Below, piece after piece: positions 5,925 to 12,597 of a stretch of 13,776 nucleotides of DNA (position 1 is its first letter; every line of letters begins with the position of its first letter). The stretch is taken from assembly GCA_044357715.1 (NCBI GenBank), contig JBIKPA010000055.1, positions 1 to 13,776 of the forward strand, given 5' to 3'. The position numbers were made by a program, and so were the translations under genes. Under the pieces are notes generated by a model. That model was given only the letters and a program-made list of their open reading frames with translations, searched no databases and was not told the origin of the DNA. Source of the stretch: IMCC26207 sp044357715 (GTDB lineage: Bacteria; Actinomycetota; Acidimicrobiia; Acidimicrobiales; Microtrichaceae).

Positions 5925-6464
5925 ATGAACAAATCATTCGCATCCGCAAGCATCAAGGTCGTAGTAGCGACAGCCGGTCTTGCAGTAGTACTTATGCTTT
6001 CTGCCGGAACGGCTTCGGCTCAGTACAATGTCCCGGCCACGGTCACGGCAAGTACCACAACCCCTACCGCAGGTGGTCCCATCACCCTTACGGCACAGGG
6101 GTTCGGCCCAGGTACCAACGTTGCGTTCAGCGTTGAGTCAACTCCTCAGGCCTTGGGCTCAGCAGTAGCAAACGCCAGCGGTGTTGCAACGCTGGTCACC
6201 ACTCTTCCCGCCAACCTTTCTCCAGGTGCCCACACGATTCGCGCTGTCGGGGTTGACGCCGCTGGAGCGCCACTCAACGTGACTACCACCATCACCGTTG
6301 CTGCCGCTGGGGCCACCACAACCACCACCGCAGCAGGAACCAGCCCAACTGGCTTGGCAGCTACCGGATCAAGCAGCTCAGGTCTCTTGCGCATTGGCGT
6401 AGTCGTTGCAGTGCTCGGTGGATTGTTGCTTCTTGCAGGCAAGCGCTCTACCCAATCAGCCTGA
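5925..6464 (+). CDS. Secreted Ig-like surface protein with LAATG wall-sorting signal
   Basis: From ATG 5925 (GAAAGG 12 nt upstream) this is a 179-residue exported protein. It has a basic start, a hydrophobic core, and a signal peptidase site ASA|QY after residue 32. Residues 35-125 form an Ig-like beta domain (TASTTTPTAGGPITLTAQGF, then a PGTNVAFSV segment, then LSPGAHTIRAVG). A Thr/Ala linker follows, then LAATG (144-148), a hydrophobic helix (about 154-172) and a KRSTQSA tail. This is the layout of sortase substrates, and LAxTG is the motif attributed to class E sortases of actinobacteria, so wall anchoring is inferred. The in-frame ATG at 5895 would add ten residues but precedes the likely transcription start. 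It sits inside the polysaccharide operon, so it may tether or organise the polymer at the surface. No sortase gene is in the window. Confidence 0.88.
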   Translation: MNKSFASASIKVVVATAGLAVVLMLSAGTASAQYNVPATVTASTTTPTAGGPITLTAQGFGPGTNVAFSVESTPQALGSAVANASGVATLVTTLPANLSPGAHTIRAVGVDAAGAPLNVTTTITVAAAGATTTTTAAGTSPTGLAATGSSSSGLLRIGVVVAVLGGLLLLAGKRSTQSA

Positions 6465-6467
6465 TCG

Positions 6468-6500
6468 TTCACCTTCCGTACGTACAGCGCTCTAGGTGAA
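6468..6500 (+). promoter_or_regulatory. Hairpin that buries the GTG start of the DUF4012 gene
   Basis: TTCACCT (6468-6474) is complementary to AGGTGAA (6494-6500), which contains the GTG start codon (6496-6498). The loop holds the palindrome GTACGTAC. The left arm begins 4 nt after the upstream stop codon, so a ribosome terminating there would cover it and open the stem. This suggests translational coupling; no activity is proven. Confidence 0.45.
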
Positions 6501-8811
6501 TGAAGACCTAGTAGTCCGCCGGCCGCCGGTTGGCAGTAGTTCGAAGAGCAGCCGGCCCGCTGTTGCAGCAGTGGTTGCTCTAAGTGCCACCATGGCCTTT
6601 TTGGTCGGCAGTGATCCCACGGCAAGCGCTTGGTTTAATTTCGTGTTGCTCGCAGTGACTGGTGCGGTCATTGCTTTGGCAGCAAGCCGGGCCAGCGCCT
6701 CATCGCTTATTTGGATGAGCGCAGTAGCGACTCTTGCAGCAGTTCCGTCTTGGTGGGCGGTTCTAGCTGCGGGAAGTCTTGCACTCGCATTATTGTCAGC
6801 GGCATTTGAATCTGCTGTTTGGGTTCGTGCGCTGATAGGTGCGCTGGCTTGTCAGGCACTTCTCCGCCTTCCGCCGATTGGCCCCTTTGGCACGTGCTCA
6901 GCAATCGCTGCAATAGCTATGGTGCCAGTACTTATCTCTGGCTACCGCCACTGCAACCGCGTGAACAAGCGAAAATGGCAACTCGTTGGTCTGGCTTCTT
7001 TTGTTGCAGTTGTGATTGCCGGCACCGCCTCGGGCTTGGCTACTCTTCGTGCTGCACCGCAACTCACTCAGGGTGCCAAAGCAGCACGCAGCGCAATAGA
7101 GCAATCCTCACAAGATGAGGCTCAGGTCACGCTCGCAAAACTAGAAAACGCAGAATCGCTGTTTTCGCAAGCGCAGAACGGCCTAGGTTCGTGGTGGGTT
7201 AAGCCTGGCCTTGCCATACCAGTCTTAGGCCAACATGTTCGGGCCGCATCAACTGCTGCAACTGCTGGCGAATCGCTTTCTCAAACTGCTGCAGCCACCG
7301 CAAGAAAGCTCGATGGCACTCAAAGTCTCGTTACCGATGGCCAAGTAGATGTCAGTTTGCTGAACACCTATTTGCCCATTGCTCAACAAGCCGCACAAGA
7401 GCTTCAGACCGCTCAGCGCAGTGTCTCAAACTTAGCTAGCGGGTGGCTGGTTCCGCCGGTTCGCAACCAGCTTCTCTCGCTCAGCGAAGAGTTAGGTTCT
7501 GCTGCGCCTGCGGCAGAGACAACTGCACAGGTGCTCGCAAGCGCCGATGGCCTGCTCGGGGTAGACGGGCCAAGGACCTATCTAGTGCTTGCCACAAACC
7601 CTTCCGAGACACGTGAACTTGGCGGATTTGTAGGAGGCTTTGTACTCCTCCAGGTTTCGAACGGCCGAGTCGAAATTCTCCAGTCTGGTAAGGCTAGCGA
7701 ACTCAACGATGCCCTTGCTCTGGCTGCACCAACAATCGGCACTGCCGAATTTGCCGATATTTATGGCCGCTATCAGATGGACAGGTACTTCAATAACGTC
7801 ACCGCTAGCGCTGATTTTCCTACGGATGCTGAAGCTGCGCGTGACGCATTCGCTGCCGCCACAGGCACACAAGTAGACGGTGTCATTCTGGCTGATCCGA
7901 CGGCAGTGGCTGCGCTACTAGAGCTCACGGGACCAGTGGATGTTCCCGCCGCCGAGCGAACCCTTGATGCGAAGACAGTAGAGAAATATTTACACTCTGA
8001 ACAGTATGTTCAGTTTGAACAGGATTCTTCTGGTCGCACTGATGTGCTCGTCGACGTAGCACGATCAGTGACCGAGGCGCTGTTCACCCGACCACTTCCG
8101 GGCCCTTCCAAAATTGTCTCTACGTTGGCACCCGCCGTTCGCGGTGGTCATCTCATGATGGTCTCGTTCGACCCCCAAGAAAATCGGGCACTTGCCGCAA
8201 CGGGAATCTCCGGCGAGTTCGGAACCACACCGGGACATGACTTCTTGTCAGTCCGGGGCTTTAACGCCAACGCCAACAAGATCGATTCATTTCTTTATCG
8301 CTCAATCGACTACAACGCTCAGTTCGATCCGGTTACGGGTTCAGTCAAGGCTGTTGCTGTTGTCAAACTCAGAAATGCTGCTCCAACTACTGCGCTACCG
8401 CCGATTGTCATTGGAAACGCAAGCATCCCGGCTGGGAATAATCGCATGGTTTTGGCAGTTCATTCCGCGCTTGTTCTTGAGGAGCTTCGAATAGACGGAG
8501 TAGTGACCGCTGTTGAGACTCACAAGGAGTTCGGCGGATTTTCTTACCGGGTGATCACTGCAGTTCCAGCGGGTGCGACGCATGAATTGAGCTATTCGTT
8601 CGCCGGCCGTATCAACCCCGGAACCGACTATCACCTAGATATCTCGGCTCAGCCGATGGTAAATGCCGATACCTACGCGGTCACCGTGACCGATGGTGAG
8701 GAGTTCAAAGCTGTCGCTTCAAACCGATTGGATATCGTCGACGGTAAGGCCACTGCTCAAGTCCCTGCACAGTGGAGAACCCCCATCAGCGTCCATTTCG
8801 CGAAGAACTAG
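6496..8811 (+). CDS. DUF4012 membrane protein of the polysaccharide operon
   Basis: The 771-residue protein begins with several hydrophobic segments (about 20-40, 45-63, 70-105, 108-125, 132-148 and 158-182). An Ala/Gln/Ser-rich, probably helical region follows (about 185-345). The DUF4012 domain then begins at LLGVDGPRTYLVLATNPSETRELGGFVGGFVLL (about 352-385) and continues through DPTAVAALLELTGPVDV (about 465-482) and a C-terminal beta-rich part. DUF4012 proteins are extracytoplasmic and frequently lie in polysaccharide gene clusters of actinobacteria, but their biochemical role is unknown to me. The GTG start at 6496 lies 31 nt after the surface-protein stop and inside a hairpin. A later ATG (6592) is possible but would cut into the first membrane segment. 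The many N-terminal spans look unusual for the family, whose members often have a single anchor. Confidence 0.85.
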   Translation: MNEDLVVRRPPVGSSSKSSRPAVAAVVALSATMAFLVGSDPTASAWFNFVLLAVTGAVIALAASRASASSLIWMSAVATLAAVPSWWAVLAAGSLALALLSAAFESAVWVRALIGALACQALLRLPPIGPFGTCSAIAAIAMVPVLISGYRHCNRVNKRKWQLVGLASFVAVVIAGTASGLATLRAAPQLTQGAKAARSAIEQSSQDEAQVTLAKLENAESLFSQAQNGLGSWWVKPGLAIPVLGQHVRAASTAATAGESLSQTAAATARKLDGTQSLVTDGQVDVSLLNTYLPIAQQAAQELQTAQRSVSNLASGWLVPPVRNQLLSLSEELGSAAPAAETTAQVLASADGLLGVDGPRTYLVLATNPSETRELGGFVGGFVLLQVSNGRVEILQSGKASELNDALALAAPTIGTAEFADIYGRYQMDRYFNNVTASADFPTDAEAARDAFAAATGTQVDGVILADPTAVAALLELTGPVDVPAAERTLDAKTVEKYLHSEQYVQFEQDSSGRTDVLVDVARSVTEALFTRPLPGPSKIVSTLAPAVRGGHLMMVSFDPQENRALAATGISGEFGTTPGHDFLSVRGFNANANKIDSFLYRSIDYNAQFDPVTGSVKAVAVVKLRNAAPTTALPPIVIGNASIPAGNNRMVLAVHSALVLEELRIDGVVTAVETHKEFGGFSYRVITAVPAGATHELSYSFAGRINPGTDYHLDISAQPMVNADTYAVTVTDGEEFKAVASNRLDIVDGKATAQVPAQWRTPISVHFAKN

Positions 8812-8838
8812 CCGTTGGCTGAACTTCCCGGCCAACGG
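8812..8838 (+). other. Hairpin after the DUF4012 gene
   Basis: CCGTTGGC (8812-8819) pairs with GCCAACGG (8831-8838) around an 11-nt loop, beginning directly after the stop codon. There is no T-tract behind it, so it may be a processing or attenuation structure rather than a full terminator between the DUF4012 and kinase genes. Confidence 0.5.
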
Positions 8839-8855
8839 GGCAAAGCTGCAGAGAG

Positions 8856-8861
8856 TAGAAT
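8856..8861 (+). promoter_or_regulatory. -10-like box in front of the BY-kinase gene
   Basis: TAGAAT (five of six matches to TATAAT) ends 9 nt before ATG 8871. Transcription from it would begin within about 3 nt of the ATG, giving a leaderless message. An AGG 5 nt before the ATG could instead serve as a weak ribosome site on read-through mRNA. No good -35 is visible. Confidence 0.4.
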
Positions 8862-8870
8862 CAGGTACTT

Positions 8871-10565
8871 ATGCCCGAAGCAACTAATGAACCAACGAAT
8901 GGGATTCGTGATGCAATTGCCGTTGCTCGACGACGTAAGTGGCTGATCCTTGTCTGCGTGGTGACTGTAGTCCTTACATCGGTGGTGGCGACGAGCCTGC
9001 AGACCCCTAGATATAAGGCAGAGTCTGATCTGCTCATTCGCCAAGGAAGCAGCTCGGCTTTACTCAACCCAGAGGCCGTGCAATCGGCCCAAAATTCGCG
9101 ACCCCTGATGGAGAACGAACTCGGCTTGGCACGCAGCCTCCGAGTTCTTGAAGCGGCCACCAAGACTTTGGGCTTTGAACCAGCTGTCACCATCGCTGCA
9201 AATACAGAGTCCGACATCATGACGATTACGGCCACGAGCACCAATGCAAAGGCGTCGGCAGCTATTGCAAATGCTTATGCGGCGGCTTTTATTGATGTTC
9301 GACGGGCTTCGCTAGTAGACGAATACGTTGGTGCCGCAAAGACGATTCAGACCCAAGCCGACCAGATTGATCAGAAGGTTGGATCGCTTCAAGCTGAGCG
9401 AGATAATGCAATCGCCGCGCTTCCGCGGAGCTTCTCCCAAGGCGAAGAGGCCGACCGAATTACAGAGTCCTACGCCACGCGACTCGCTGCGCTTGACCTT
9501 GAGCGCACCCGCCTCAATCAGATCTCCGCAAACCTAGATCTTTCAGCCGAACTCCTTCAAGGCGGTGGTGCTTCTATCATCAGCAAGGCAACAGTTCCTA
9601 CATCTCCTTATGCGCCAAAGATGCTGAATAACGTAGCGATTGCAGTTCTGTTAGGTCTGCTGCTCGGTGCAGCTATGGCGCTGCTGTTCGAGAACTTGGA
9701 CACTTCCCTGCGCACCGAGGAGCAACTCAAGACGGTGTCTGGGCTTGATGTACTTGCTGTCATACCGCTCTATGACGGAGACACGAAAGGTGAAGAGATG
9801 TCTGTGATTAGCAGCACAGACCCGACTTCACACCCAGCTGAGGCCTATCGAAGTCTTCGTACTGCTATTCAGTTCCTTGCAATTGATCGGCCGATCCGGA
9901 CCGTACAGATGACAAGCCCTCGGCCAGGCGACGGAAAAACTACAACTGCTGCAAACTTCGCTGTTGCAGTAGCGCGAGCGGGCAAACGCGTTGTTCTAGT
10001 GGATTGCGATCTTCGCAACCCACGGGTTCATCGTTGCTTTGGCCTGAGCAACGAACACGGGTTCACCTCTTTACTCCTTGGTGAAGGAACCTTTGAAGGC
10101 GTAGGTCAAAGAATTCCCGGGGAGCCGAACCTGTTAGTAGTTCCCTCTGGGCCAATTCCCCCAGATCCTTCTGAACTGCTCTCTGGCAAGCGGGCCCAAG
10201 CGCTACTTGCCAGCATGGCCGAGGTTGCCGACTTAGTGGTGATTGACTCGCCACCAGTGCTTGCAGTCTCCGACCCGCTCGTCCTGTCCTCAGTTGCAGA
10301 TGGTGTCATTCTTGTGGCGTCTGTAGGCAATTCTGATCGAAACCAGATCGCAAAAGCTCTCAGCCAACTCCGACAAGTGGATTCCCCCCTTATTGGAGCA
10401 GTTCTGAATCGCTTCAAGGGAGACAGCAGCACCTACGGTTACGGGTACGGCTACGGATACGGTGTGAAAAATACTCAGGAAGCAGCGAAGAAGACGGCAA
10501 AGAAAACTGCAAACGAGCCTGAGGCAGCCTCACCCAGCTTGATCAGTTCCAACGATAACAACTAG
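8871..10565 (+). CDS. Wzz-domain/bacterial tyrosine kinase fusion (Wzc-like polysaccharide co-polymerase)
   Basis: The 564-residue protein combines chain-length control and tyrosine kinase functions. Membrane helix 1 is at about 24-43. The outside Wzz-like region includes YKAESDLLIR (48-57) and a coiled-coil-prone part (about 150-225). A Pro-containing segment (ATVPTSPYAP) precedes membrane helix 2 (about 251-271). The cytoplasmic kinase has Walker A SPRPGDGKTTT (about 349-359), Walker A' VVLVDCDLRNP (about 375-385) and Walker B LVVIDSPP (about 455-462). It ends with a Tyr-Gly repeat (about 522-531), the expected autophosphorylation cluster, and a Lys/Ala tail. Such kinases control polymer assembly and export through cycles with a low-molecular-weight phosphatase, and that gene lies nearby on the opposite strand (11061-11621). 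The last 36 nt overlap the convergent LytR_C gene. The single-polypeptide form resembles actinobacterial and proteobacterial Wzc rather than the split Firmicutes type. Confidence 0.93.
   Translation: MPEATNEPTNGIRDAIAVARRRKWLILVCVVTVVLTSVVATSLQTPRYKAESDLLIRQGSSSALLNPEAVQSAQNSRPLMENELGLARSLRVLEAATKTLGFEPAVTIAANTESDIMTITATSTNAKASAAIANAYAAAFIDVRRASLVDEYVGAAKTIQTQADQIDQKVGSLQAERDNAIAALPRSFSQGEEADRITESYATRLAALDLERTRLNQISANLDLSAELLQGGGASIISKATVPTSPYAPKMLNNVAIAVLLGLLLGAAMALLFENLDTSLRTEEQLKTVSGLDVLAVIPLYDGDTKGEEMSVISSTDPTSHPAEAYRSLRTAIQFLAIDRPIRTVQMTSPRPGDGKTTTAANFAVAVARAGKRVVLVDCDLRNPRVHRCFGLSNEHGFTSLLLGEGTFEGVGQRIPGEPNLLVVPSGPIPPDPSELLSGKRAQALLASMAEVADLVVIDSPPVLAVSDPLVLSSVADGVILVASVGNSDRNQIAKALSQLRQVDSPLIGAVLNRFKGDSSTYGYGYGYGYGVKNTQEAAKKTAKKTANEPEAASPSLISSNDNN
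10434..10463 (+). repeat. Five TACGGN hexamers encoding the Tyr-Gly tail of the kinase
   Basis: Five consecutive TACGGN units encode (YG)5. The final base runs T, G, C, A, T, so all four glycine codons occur. The repeat has therefore diverged at silent sites while the amino-acid pattern stayed fixed. Confidence 0.9.
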
Positions 10566-11048
10566 TTCTGCACCGTCAGGGTCAATGGCCGGCGGATCAA
10601 GAAGTGGCATCACTGCTGCCGTGTCTAACCCCAAACTCAGAGCTAGTGCTTCTGCTTCAGCGCTGTAAGGCTCTGCAAAATAGACTGCTGTGGCCGCAAA
10701 ATCGTTGTTTTTGGCATCCGTTGGCGGACGCATTTTATAGCCTTGCTCAGAGAGGCGGTCGGATACTTTTCCTGCAGCGCCCGAAATACGGGTCCCATTA
10801 CCAACCCGAACGGTCAACTCGTTCGGAGGCTTCGCCACAAAAATCGGAACCGAGACGGTCGTTGTACTACTTGATGTCGTTGTAGTGCTTGCAGGAGGGG
10901 CGCTAGTGGTAGTGCTCTCGATTGTTGTTGTAGGGAGTGCATCGATACTTTCGCTGCGAAGTCCTGGGAACCCGGAAATCGCAAACCCGGCAACTGCCGA
11001 TACGCCAATAGCTAGCGCCCACAAACCCTTCTCACCGCGTTGTTGCAT
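10530..11048 (-). CDS. Membrane-anchored LytR_C domain protein without an LCP catalytic domain
   Basis: The 172-residue protein has one membrane segment at about 9-27, a Thr/Ser/Pro linker at about 38-70, and a C-terminal domain (about 77-166) beginning ELTVRVGNGTRISGAAGKVSDRLSEQGY and continuing AVYFAEPYSAEAEALALSLGL. This matches the LytR_C (LytR cell envelope-related, C-terminal) domain, usually found behind LCP phosphotransferases that attach polymers to the wall. No LCP domain is present, so it may assist such an enzyme encoded elsewhere or bind the wall by itself. ATG 11048 lies 12 nt downstream of the phosphatase stop, so the two are probably co-transcribed. Its 3' end overlaps the kinase gene's end by 36 bp in convergent orientation. 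Confidence 0.85.
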   Translation of the reverse strand: MQQRGEKGLWALAIGVSAVAGFAISGFPGLRSESIDALPTTTIESTTTSAPPASTTTTSSSTTTVSVPIFVAKPPNELTVRVGNGTRISGAAGKVSDRLSEQGYKMRPPTDAKNNDFAATAVYFAEPYSAEAEALALSLGLDTAAVMPLLDPPAIDPDGAELVVIVGTDQAG

Positions 11049-11060
11049 AGGGGTCGAAGT

Positions 11061-11621
11061 TTAGGGCATTGAACTAGCAGTGCCCCACATGCTGCGTGCA
11101 AAACGGGAGCACAGTTCATCAAGTTGTTGAGCGCAGGTGTCGAATTGTGTCGAACTACCCCCGTAGGGGTCGGCCACATCGAGATTCGTTGAGGACATCA
11201 CTCCTTGAGCAGTCCGGCCCTCGTTCAGATCTTCGATCCACTCCTCAAGTGCCAGTTCACCTCGGGGACCAACTTCTCGAGTGCGGCTCAGAATCTCTTT
11301 CAGAGTAAACGTGCGCTGGAACAACTCACGTTGGCCATTCACGACCGCCGGAATATGCGCTGCTTCCATCGTAAGAACAAGAGATGCATGTTCAGCTAGA
11401 TCAGCTAGGGGCTGACTGAAGTGATCGGACACATCAAGGCCCAAGGCTGCAAGTGCTGCAACTGAACCTGGCGCTGCTGGCAGGTTTTGCCGAGCGAGTA
11501 CTCCTGCCGAGACCACCTGAACAGCGATCTCACGCTGCTCTGCTTCTCGTTGCAGCAACCGTTCAGCCATGGGAGAGCGGCAGATATTGGCAGTGCACAC
11601 AACTAGAATTGAATCAACCAA
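11061..11621 (-). CDS. Low-molecular-weight protein tyrosine phosphatase (Wzb-like)
   Basis: The 186-residue protein (from TTG 11621) starts VDSILVVCTANICRSPMAE. The P-loop CX5R is CTANICR (Cys9 to Arg15), followed by Ser16. The general-acid Asp is D151 in VADPYG. This is the LMW-PTP family, which uses the Cys as nucleophile to remove phosphate from tyrosines, classically those of BY-kinases of polysaccharide systems. The Tyr-tailed kinase ends at 10565 on the other strand and is the obvious substrate. The same frame stays open upstream to 11897, but those 92 residues are a shadow of the fucose synthase gene and resemble no phosphatase. The real fold must begin at about 11621, where a TTG overlaps the fucose synthase stop by 8 nt. 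At 186 residues it is slightly longer than the usual 145-165. Confidence 0.92.
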   Translation of the reverse strand: MVDSILVVCTANICRSPMAERLLQREAEQREIAVQVVSAGVLARQNLPAAPGSVAALAALGLDVSDHFSQPLADLAEHASLVLTMEAAHIPAVVNGQRELFQRTFTLKEILSRTREVGPRGELALEEWIEDLNEGRTAQGVMSSTNLDVADPYGGSSTQFDTCAQQLDELCSRFARSMWGTASSMP

Positions 11622-12582
11622 GTTGGTCCAGATACCAAGAATACGTGTCTTCAATTCCCTGATGCAGCGGTATAGACGCGTGCCAGCCAAGCTCATCGAG
11701 GCGGCCTGAGTCGAGCAGTTTGCGAGGGGTGCCATCGGGTTTCGTGGAGTCAAACACAATCTGCGCTTCGGGATACACAATCTGCGCAATGACTTGGGCA
11801 AGCTCACCAATCGAAATTTCTTTACCTGCACCGACGTTGATCGGCCCCGGATCATTGAAATGATCAAGCAAGAACAAACAAGCGTCAGCAAGGTCATCTA
11901 CATGCAGAAACTCTCTCAGTGGGGTACCTGATCCCCAGATAGCCACCGACTCGGCGCCGGCAAGCTTGGCCTGATGGAACCGTTGGATCATCGCCGGGAG
12001 GACATGGCTCGACTCTGGATCGAAATTGTCATTAATGCCATACAGGTTGGTAGGCATCGCCGAAATAAAGTTGCAGCCGTACTGGGTACGATACGCATCG
12101 CACATCTTGATGCCAGCGATCTTTGCAATGGCATATGCCTCGTTGGTGGGCTCAAGCGGGCCGGTCAGCAGTTCATCTTCTGTAATGGGCTGCGTTGCAA
12201 GGCGCGGGTAGATGCAGGAACTTCCTAAGTACAGAAGCTTCTCCACCCCAACCTGTCGAGCTGACTCCACAACCGTTGCATGGATCATTAAATTGTCGTA
12301 GAGGAACTCGGCTGGCCTCGTGGAGTTAGCGAGAATCCCGCCCACCGTCCCAGCCGCCAAAATTACGTACCGAGGTTGGTTCCTCCGAAACCACTCGTCG
12401 ACTGCTGCCTGATTCCGAAGGTCGAGTTCTTCCCGGCCTGCAACAAGCACTTGGGTAAACCCATCGGCCGTGAGCCGTCGAACCAGCGCCGAACCCACTA
12501 GACCTCGGTGTCCAGCCACGAATATCGGTGCTGACCGATCGATTCCTACAGGAGTCTCGCTGTTGATCAAAGTCTCGCTCAC
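11614..12582 (-). CDS. fcl: GDP-L-fucose synthase
   Basis: The 322-residue protein is a short-chain dehydrogenase that epimerises and reduces GDP-4-keto-6-deoxymannose to GDP-L-fucose with NADPH. It has the Rossmann motif GHRGLVG (24-30), LAAGTVGGI (75-83), the signature GSSCIYP (120-126) with Ser121 and Cys123, Tyr150 and Lys154 of AYAIAK, PTNLYG (177-182), His193 in SSHVLPA, and GSGTPLREFLHVDDLA (216-231 region). The spacing Cys123 to His193 equals that of the E. coli enzyme's Cys109 to His179. The GTG start at 12582 is 15 nt after the upstream stop; no clear ribosome site is visible. The phosphatase gene overlaps its end by 8 nt. GDP-mannose 4,6-dehydratase, its usual partner, is not in the window. 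Confidence 0.94.
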   Translation of the reverse strand: MSETLINSETPVGIDRSAPIFVAGHRGLVGSALVRRLTADGFTQVLVAGREELDLRNQAAVDEWFRRNQPRYVILAAGTVGGILANSTRPAEFLYDNLMIHATVVESARQVGVEKLLYLGSSCIYPRLATQPITEDELLTGPLEPTNEAYAIAKIAGIKMCDAYRTQYGCNFISAMPTNLYGINDNFDPESSHVLPAMIQRFHQAKLAGAESVAIWGSGTPLREFLHVDDLADACLFLLDHFNDPGPINVGAGKEISIGELAQVIAQIVYPEAQIVFDSTKPDGTPRKLLDSGRLDELGWHASIPLHQGIEDTYSWYLDQLG

Positions 12583-12597
12583 GAAGATGAGTTTAGA

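Noticed and set aside
6146..6625. Minus-strand frame of 159 codons opposite the surface protein
   Set aside because: Antisense shadow of the Thr/Ala-rich linker; its Val/Ala runs are complements of that linker.
8812..8838. Intrinsic terminator after the DUF4012 gene
   Set aside because: The stem is good but the following bases are GGGGCAAAG with no T-tract, so I list it only as a hairpin.
8861..9244. Minus-strand frame of 127 codons opposite the kinase N-terminus
   Set aside because: Antisense shadow of a strongly supported gene, no homology pattern.
11622..11897. Upstream 92-codon extension of the phosphatase frame
   Set aside because: It lies wholly inside the fucose synthase gene in another frame, resembles nothing, and the phosphatase fold begins right after 11621.
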